This document shows positions 18,932-23,014 of a DNA stretch of 23,014 nt, one piece after another (position 1 is the stretch's first letter; each line of letters starts with the position of its first letter). The notes beneath the pieces were generated by a model, which was given only the letters and a program-made list of their open reading frames with translations, had not been told where the DNA came from and searched no databases. The stretch covers positions 430,118 through 453,131 of the forward strand of contig BFEA01000687.1 of the NCBI GenBank assembly GCA_003427395.1, in the 5' to 3' direction. The position numbers and the translations under genes were made by a program. The DNA comes from Chara braunii (taxonomy: Eukaryota > Streptophyta > Charophyceae > Charales > Characeae).

Positions 18932-19200
18932 GATTCTGAGAGATGAAGTACTGACATATGATGTGCCTAGAATGCTTTCAAAATTCTTTCTGTTAGGTCA
19001 TCAATCTTCAGCATTCTAAGTGAATAGCACTGAGCCCAAGGCATGATTTATCATTCACTCTTGCGAAAGAGGAGAGGATGGAGTCAGTGTGATTCTGAGA
19101 GATTGAAGTCCTCGCATATGATGTGCCTAGAATGTTTTCAAAATTCTTTCTGTTAGGTCATCAATCTTCAGCATTCTAAGTGAATAGCATTGAGCCCAAG

Positions 19201-19922
19201 CATACTTGCAACCGCACGAGCTGCAGATTCGTGCGGAGTTCCGTGCGTGCAGGTTTTTATTTTTATTATTTTTATTTTTATTTTTTCGGGAGGGGGGACA
19301 GGGGGGCATATGACAGGAAGATGGGGATATGGCGAGGATATGGAGAGGAGGAGGATGTGGACGAGGAGGACGACGAGGATAGCGAGGACGATGACGAGGA
19401 GGAGGAGAAGAGATGGACGGAGGGAAAAGAAGAAGGGCAGGAGGAGGAGGACAAGTGGGAGGAGGAGGAGACATGGATGGCGAGGAAGGGGAGGACATGA
19501 GGAAGGGGAGGACACGAGGAAGGTAAGGAGACGAGAAGGCATGGGAGATGCGGAAGTACAAGGAGGAGGAGACGAGGAGGAGGAGGAGACAAGGAGGAGG
19601 AGGAGACGAGGAGGAGGAGACGAGGACGATGAGGAAGGGCAGGAGGAGGACGAACAGGAGGAAGAGGAGGAGTTGGAGGAGACGAAAAGGAGAAGGGAGG
19701 AGGAGACATGGAGGACGAGGAAGGGGAGGAGGAGCGAGGTGAGGCAGCACTCCTGCAATTTTTTTTTTCATCCCAGTTATAAGTTTGGTGGGGGGCCTCG
19801 AATGCACCATTTCGACCCCCGGCCTTCTGTTTTTTTTTCGGAGGGGGGTGACGGGTCGTTTCCTGCACACGTCGTGCGCCGCACATCGGGAACCACCCGC
19901 ATGAGGTGCGCTTGCAAGTATG
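19201..19922. mobile_element. Non-autonomous hAT-type DNA transposon, 722 bp
   Basis: Terminal inverted repeats are CATACTTGCAA(C/G)CGCAC at 19201-19217 and its complement at 19906-19922, one mismatch in 17. The element is flanked by a perfect 8-bp target-site duplication AGCCCAAG (19193-19200 and 19923-19930). Eight-base duplications and CA...TG ends point to the hAT superfamily. There is no transposase ORF, so mobility must have come from an autonomous relative. The interior is dominated by a purine tract. The uninterrupted neighbour at 19033-19045 gives the empty site. Confidence 0.88.
19283..19742 (+). repeat. Long GGA/GA polypurine tract inside the hAT element
   Basis: About 450 bp is almost entirely G and A on the plus strand, made of GGA, GAGGAGG and AGGAAGG repeats with scattered C and T. 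All long ORFs over it (Arg/Glu-rich on plus, Ser/Pro/Leu-rich on minus) are composition artefacts. Confidence 0.93.
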
Positions 19923-20117
19923 AGCCCAAGGCATGATTTATCATTCACTCTTGCCAAAGAGGACGAGTCCATGAGCAAGAGAGGAAGGAGAGGTGAATGA
20001 GAGATGAGAAGGGGGGATTCAAGAGGGAAAAGGGGGAAAGGGGAGGGGGTGGCCATTAGATAAGGGGGAGGGCAATAGGGACAAGTGGAATGGGAGGTAG
20101 GTTGGCTTCTGGCGAAC

Positions 20118-20271
20118 CTGAAAGAGGCAGGAGAGTGATATCATGTGCAGAATAAAGAGCTAGCCGGGGCTTCAATGGATCAGCTTTTTCGCGATGCTCA
20201 ACAGCTTTCTTCATGTCACGATAAAGCTCTGTTATCATTCTTCCACCAAAGAATGGCATCAGCCCTTCATG
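20118..20271 (-). CDS. Histidine acid phosphatase, exon with the catalytic His-Asp motif
   Basis: This 154-bp exon follows an acceptor with a T-rich tract (TTTTGATTTTTGCAG, AG at 20273-20272) and ends at a GTTCGC donor (GT at 20117-20116). It encodes HEGLMPFFGGRM, a charged helix with AVEHREKADP, and LALYSAHDITLLPL. In histidine acid phosphatases the HD pair (codons 20145-20140) supplies the Asp that protonates the leaving group, while the phosphate-accepting His lies in an RHGxRxP motif near the N-terminus, outside this window. The exon ends after one base of a codon, and the C-terminal exon at 6445-6120 supplies the other two. Next exon in the protein, same strand, matching phase: one gene. 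The HD motif is intact, with no stop or shift, so the gene may be functional despite the huge intron. A subfamily (lysosomal, prostatic or lysophosphatidic type) cannot be assigned. Confidence 0.85.
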
Positions 20272-20407
20272 CTGCAAAAATCAAAAGGATAGCATTTATC
20301 AAGTCACCACTTTTCACTGTACTGAGTAATCAGTTTTTCGGATGTCTGACAAGATCCACTTCGCAATAACGCATTCATCCCACCACCAATTACCAGACCA
20401 ATAGCTA
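20272..20407 (-). other. Upstream intron sequence of the phosphatase gene
   Basis: T-rich (minus strand) intron end just before the exon at 20271. No further exon is recognised between here and 23014. Confidence 0.5.
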
Positions 20408-20447
20408 GGCTACCAGAGTGGCCTGGGACCACTTGCCCCCCCGGGCC
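20408..20447 (+). repeat. GC-rich 38-40-mer followed by A-runs, copy 1
   Basis: Begins GGCTACCAGAGTGGCC, continues GGGACCACTTGCCC, ends GGGCC, and is followed by A9 and further A-runs. A reverse copy is at 21038-21075 and a forward one at 21511-21550. Confidence 0.9.
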
Positions 20448-20639
20448 AAAAAAAAAGTTAAAAAATGAAAAAAAAAAAGTTTTCTAGGCTACCAGCCGGG
20501 CCGCCCGGGTCACCCTATTTCCCAGGCCACCAGGGAAGGTCCTAGGTCCTAGCAAAAAAAAAGAAGACCAAAAAAAAAAATGTTATGCAGAAAAATAAAC
20601 TGCACAACTTTTGCCGCAGGGTCACATTGAAATTCTTTA

Positions 20640-20959
20640 CCAAATTAATTAGAATTGGTAATTTTCTTTGAGTTTTTAGGATAGGGGAATTAGGGTTTTT
20701 AGTGACGAGTTTTACATTTCCTCAGTGTTTCATTCCTCGGGGATAATTTAGATGGTGGTGGAAATTTTCGTTTACTCTTTTGAGTTGTTGGGACTCTGAA
20801 ATTGACAGTGGGATTAAATCTAGTGGTGTCCTCTATGTGTTAGGCCGGTGATGCCTAGCCCACTGAGGGCCCCACGTAATTTTGTAAGGGACGCCAGGCC
20901 CGGTTCTCGGCTGTTATAAAGACATTGCTAATCAAAAAAAAAAAAAAAAAAAAAAAAAA
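20640..20959 (+). mobile_element. Probable retroposon 3' end with 26-A tail
   Basis: Non-coding sequence ending GTTATAAAGACATTGCTAATC, then A26 (20934-20959). The form is that of a plant LINE 3' UTR with poly(A). No ORF end is present, so the copy is strongly 5'-truncated. Confidence 0.5.
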
Positions 20960-21037
20960 TCTTTACCGAATTTATTAATTTAAAATAAATAAATTTAATA
21001 AATAAATAAATAAATAATAATTCTCTTTTTTTTTTTT

Positions 21038-21075
21038 GGCCCGGCCGGGCAAGTGGTCCCAGGCCACTCTGGTAG
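21038..21075 (-). repeat. GC-rich 38-mer, copy 2 (reverse)
   Basis: Reverse complement of copy 1 (20408-20447) with two mismatches, preceded on the plus strand by a T-run that is the A-run of the minus strand. Confidence 0.92.
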
Positions 21076-21099
21076 AGAAGATTGTTTTTTTTTTTTTTT

Positions 21100-21457
21100 T
21101 TGCTAAAGATTTTTGATGTGACTCTGAGGCAAAAGTTGTTCTGGCATTGTTTGGTTTTTATGGCCTGTCGCATATTTTTGTGTTGGTTCAGTTTGTTTGG
21201 CTTTGCAGGTCTGTGCCTTTTTTCTGTTGGCTGGGATTTCAGAACAGTGGCCCAGAATTGGCTTTTTAAGTTTTTATGTTCCTGGATTTTTCCTGGCCTT
21301 CACTTTCTGTTGGAACGAGGCTTTACTCGTAAGCTAAACTGGCTGATGCTGGCAGGATAACTCCGGGTTGAATTGTGAGGTCCCCGGCCTCAATTTGACA
21401 TGTTTTAAGTTTTAACTTTTGATACAAATGCTTTTGCCAAAAAAAAAGAAAAGAAAG
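21100..21457 (+). mobile_element. Second probable retroposon 3' end with A-rich tail
   Basis: T-rich non-coding sequence ending near TACAAATGCTTTTGCC, then an A/G-interrupted A-run (21439-21457). The block 21104-21142 is also found in reverse orientation at about 20600-20640 (CAACTTTTGCC, CAG, GTCACAT). Confidence 0.4.
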
Positions 21458-21510
21458 TTGCTCAGTTTATTTTTCTCCATAACGTAGTTTTTTTTCGGAC
21501 TGTTTCTTTA

Positions 21511-21550
21511 GGCTACCAAAGTGGCTCGGGACCACTTGCCTGGCCCGGCC
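21511..21550 (+). repeat. GC-rich 38-40-mer, copy 3
   Basis: GGCTACCAAAGTGGCTCGGG, then ACCACTTGCCTGGCCCGGCC and AAAAA. It is more diverged than the other two copies and lies 22 bp before the hammerhead core. Confidence 0.9.
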
Positions 21551-21572
21551 AAAAATATACATATGCAGCCTC

Positions 21573-21609
21573 CTGATGAGTCGGTGAAACTCCGACGAAA
21601 CAGTTTGTC
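21573..21609 (+). ncRNA. Hammerhead ribozyme core (complete catalytic core, helix I not found)
   Basis: The universal core is exact: CTGATGA (21573-21579), helix II GTCGG/CCGAC (21580-21584 with 21592-21596, perfect 5 bp, 7-nt loop), GAAA (21597-21600), a 3-bp helix III ACA/TGT (21600-21602 with 21606-21608, loop GTT), and a GTC cleavage triplet ending at C21609. Hammerheads self-cleave RNA, and here the cut would fall between 21609 and 21610. The very short helix III is typical of type I hammerheads in Penelope-like elements and some retrozymes. Helix I should pair bases just before 21573 with those after 21609. They are not complementary, so this copy is probably 5'-truncated and inactive alone. 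Confidence 0.8.
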
Positions 21610-21690
21610 ACAGCCCCTCGTTTGTTGTCCTCTTCTCTCTCTCTGCCTACGGTTTACCGGGCAGTTCTGTTTGTGACGATATATATGCAG
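21610..21690 (+). repeat. Body of the hammerhead-associated repeat, copy 1
   Basis: Starts ACAGCCCCTCGTTTG, has a CT-rich middle, then GCCTACGGTTTACCGGGCAG, and ends TTTGTGACGATATATAT. It is repeated at 22369-22447 and 22448-22540. Confidence 0.9.
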
Positions 21691-21760
21691 ACACTAGCGC
21701 AGCATTGCAGCAGCATGTCCGAATTACCTGCCAAGGCCAGAATGTCACTGCCAGGGCGAG

Positions 21761-21783
21761 GCACTTTCCTTTATGGAAAGTGC
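21761..21783 (+). repeat. Perfect 9-bp hairpin
   Basis: GCACTTTCC pairs with GGAAAGTGC across a TTTAT loop. No T-run follows, so it is not an obvious terminator. Confidence 0.9.
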
Positions 21784-22337
21784 AGCCCTTCTTCTGGCTG
21801 CATGGGCCTGGCCTCAGAAGCTTCCAGTAGCTTCCAGTCAGGCCCCAGTATCTTCGCCCAGGCCCACTTCTACTGTATGGGCCTGGGCCTCTTACAGTTG
21901 GGTACGTGTAGGCAGCCGTCCAGGCTCCAAGTGTTTGCAGCATTCTCATTGGCTCGCGGCACATGTGCGATGACAATGCTGCTTCCTCATTGGCCCGCGG
22001 CAAGTCCGTGATGTGTCGGCCTCACAGAGTCGTGTGGCCATGGCACAACCACATGAGCCCTGAGCTCAACTGTACAGCGCAGCCCTTGCTTCTGGAAAGA
22101 GCCTGGAGGCTCACATTGCTCTATAACCAACTGGTGTGCTGCGACTGTCTGAGTACCCACATATGGAAAATGTCGAAAACAGGCCTCATGTGGATATGCA
22201 GGCCCGCCTTCACTTAGGGCGGGCACGCCCTTGCTGAGGGGCGGTCCACAGCCCAGAATAATTGTATGTGTGATAAGGGCTCCGCGAGGCTCATTCCTCA
22301 CATTACCAAATTTAAAATAAAAAATAAAATTAAACAT
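21784..22337. other. Spacer between hammerhead copies, no gene
   Basis: Two near-identical 16-mers CTCATTGGC(T/C)CGCGGC lie at 21945-21960 and 21986-22001, each holding an inverted CCAAT. A GC hairpin (GCCCGCC/GGCGGGC, 22202-22208 and 22218-22224) is present. The spacer ends in an A-rich run (22306-22335) that looks like a retroposon tail. No gene is recognised. Confidence 0.4.
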
Positions 22338-22447
22338 AGTCGGTGAAACTCCGATGAAACAGTTTGTCACAGCCCCTCGTTTGTTGTCCTCTTCTCCCTC
22401 TCTGCCTACGGTTTACCGGGCAGTTCTATTTGACGATATATATATAT
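22338..22447 (+). repeat. Hammerhead-associated repeat, copy 2 (core damaged)
   Basis: Homology to copy 1 begins exactly at the last core A (22338). Helix II is kept with one G-T wobble (22339-22343 with 22351-22355). GAAAC and the GTC triplet (cut after 22368) are intact. CTGATGA is replaced by AAACATA, so no ribozyme can form. The body follows to an AT run. Confidence 0.88.
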
Positions 22448-22540
22448 ACAGCCCCTCGTTTGTTGTCCTCTTCTCTCTCTCTGCCTACGGTTTACCGGGC
22501 AGTTCTATTTGTGACGATATATTTGTGACGATATATATAA
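22448..22540 (+). repeat. Hammerhead-associated repeat, copy 3, starting at the cleavage position
   Basis: The copy begins ACAGCCCCTCG, the exact first base after the predicted cut in copies 1 and 2, with no hammerhead upstream. It ends in a duplicated TTTGTGACGATATAT. It is tandem to copy 2. Confidence 0.88.
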
Positions 22541-23014
22541 TTGTTATAGCCTGCTGGTCGGACGTGCGCGAGGGCGCTGAGGTGAGGGGCGCTGCTGAGG
22601 CAGCGGGCGCACAGCAGCCATAGCCGGGCTGCAGGGGCGCAGGCAGGTGATGGCGAGGGTGGTCTTCGGGTAGGAGGTGCATGATGTGGGGAGACGAGGG
22701 GTGATGACGAGAGGAGAGAGAACATCCCCGATGTATGCTGGTGGTCGCCATTTGTGTTGAGGTCATGTACATTGGTCTTCGACTTCGGTGTGATCCAGTC
22801 CCATGGACGTGGATAGATTTGATAGGCTGAGTAGAGTAGGCCGGGCGCTGAGCGCCAGACAGTAGGGGCAACATTGGATACGGTGTTGGTGTGACCAGAG
22901 AGCGTCAGCATTGGCACTCGAGTTCTTCGTATTGCTCTTATTTGGATGGTATCTTGGTGCTTTTGAGCTCTCCGCTTGGTACATGACTATCTGGGGTACT
23001 TCGTGATTTTGCAA
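22541..23014. other. Gene-free end of the window
   Basis: No domain-bearing ORF or RNA gene is recognised. Minus-strand ORFs here lack family features and partly overlap the hammerhead repeats. Confidence 0.4.

Larger units (their letters stand above)
18932..19962 (+). repeat. 160-bp direct duplication; second copy holds the hAT insertion
   Basis: Copy 1 runs 18932-19074 and copy 2 from 19091 to 19200, resuming at 19931 to about 19962. Both share GATTCTGAGAGAT, CATATGATGTGCCTAGAATG, a CATCAATCTTCAGC block and AGCCCAAGGCATGATTTATC. Copy 1 keeps the uninterrupted target site. Confidence 0.9.
6446..20117 (-). other. Predicted ~13.7-kb intron of the histidine acid phosphatase gene
   Basis: The donor on the minus strand is TCAG|GTTCGC (GT at 20117-20116) and the acceptor CTATAG|GA (6447-6446). 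Joining them keeps the reading frame and unites the His-Asp motif with the WPPYAS block in the order and near the spacing expected for the family. The intron contains a Ty3/gypsy element in the same orientation as the gene, a tRNA-like repeat cluster, an LTR-like block and a hAT-type element. Splicing is inferred, not observed. Confidence 0.7.

Noticed and set aside
19127-20056. 309-residue minus-strand ORF and overlapping long ORFs on both strands
   Set aside because: They run through the polypurine tract and give only Ser/Pro/Leu or Arg/Glu low-complexity protein; the ORF also crosses both ends of the hAT element.
20408-21075. A 665-bp DNA transposon with 38-bp terminal inverted repeats
   Set aside because: No target-site duplication, A-runs follow each end in its own orientation, and a third solitary copy exists at 21511.

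Overview
The window reads as non-coding-rich nuclear DNA from a large, transposon-filled eukaryotic genome, most likely of the green lineage. The grounds are a U6 snRNA-like sequence, a Ty3/gypsy element with a chromodomain-like tail, LINE 3' ends with A-tails, a non-autonomous hAT element, and a gene with a very large intron. A streptophyte alga or early-diverging land plant would fit, but the species cannot be named from sequence alone. Scattered single Ns (mainly 1-1560, and one at 10585) show draft-quality sequence.

The only host gene I can defend lies on the minus strand. It is a histidine acid phosphatase with two adjacent exons: 20271-20118 carries the catalytic His-Asp motif, and 6445-6120 is the C-terminal exon. 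Reading phase is kept across the splice, which implies an intron of about 13.7 kb (20117-6446). Upstream exons, including the one with the nucleophilic RHGxRxP motif, are outside the window.

Layout: 1-1785, 3' end of a LINE (zinc-finger C-terminus of ORF2, 3' UTR, A-rich tail). 1785-6119, repeat-rich intergenic DNA with several tandem duplications, a decayed U6 snRNA copy (3840-3933) and a long stem-loop (4893-4982). 6120-6445, last phosphatase exon. 6446-20117, the intron. It holds a decayed minus-strand Ty3/gypsy element (about 7.6-15.5 kb; gag, zinc knuckle, protease, RT, RNase H, integrase, chromodomain-like tail). Its RNase H region is split by a 2.15-kb insertion made of 325-bp repeats with tRNA-like promoter boxes and a perfect 138-bp-arm palindrome. 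The intron also holds a CpG-dense LTR-like block (16404-18726) and a hAT-type element (19201-19922) whose empty site is preserved in a neighbouring duplicate. 20272-23014 is a cluster of retroposon 3' ends with A-runs and a family of short repeats carrying a hammerhead ribozyme core (21573-21609). A second copy of that core is damaged, and a third copy begins exactly at the predicted self-cleavage site.

The hammerhead-bearing repeat is the most notable item. One full catalytic core, a second partial core 759 bp away, and a copy whose 5' end equals the cleavage product suggest a retrozyme-like or Penelope-like ribozyme retroposon. Helix I of the complete core cannot be paired in this copy, so it is probably a 5'-truncated relic.
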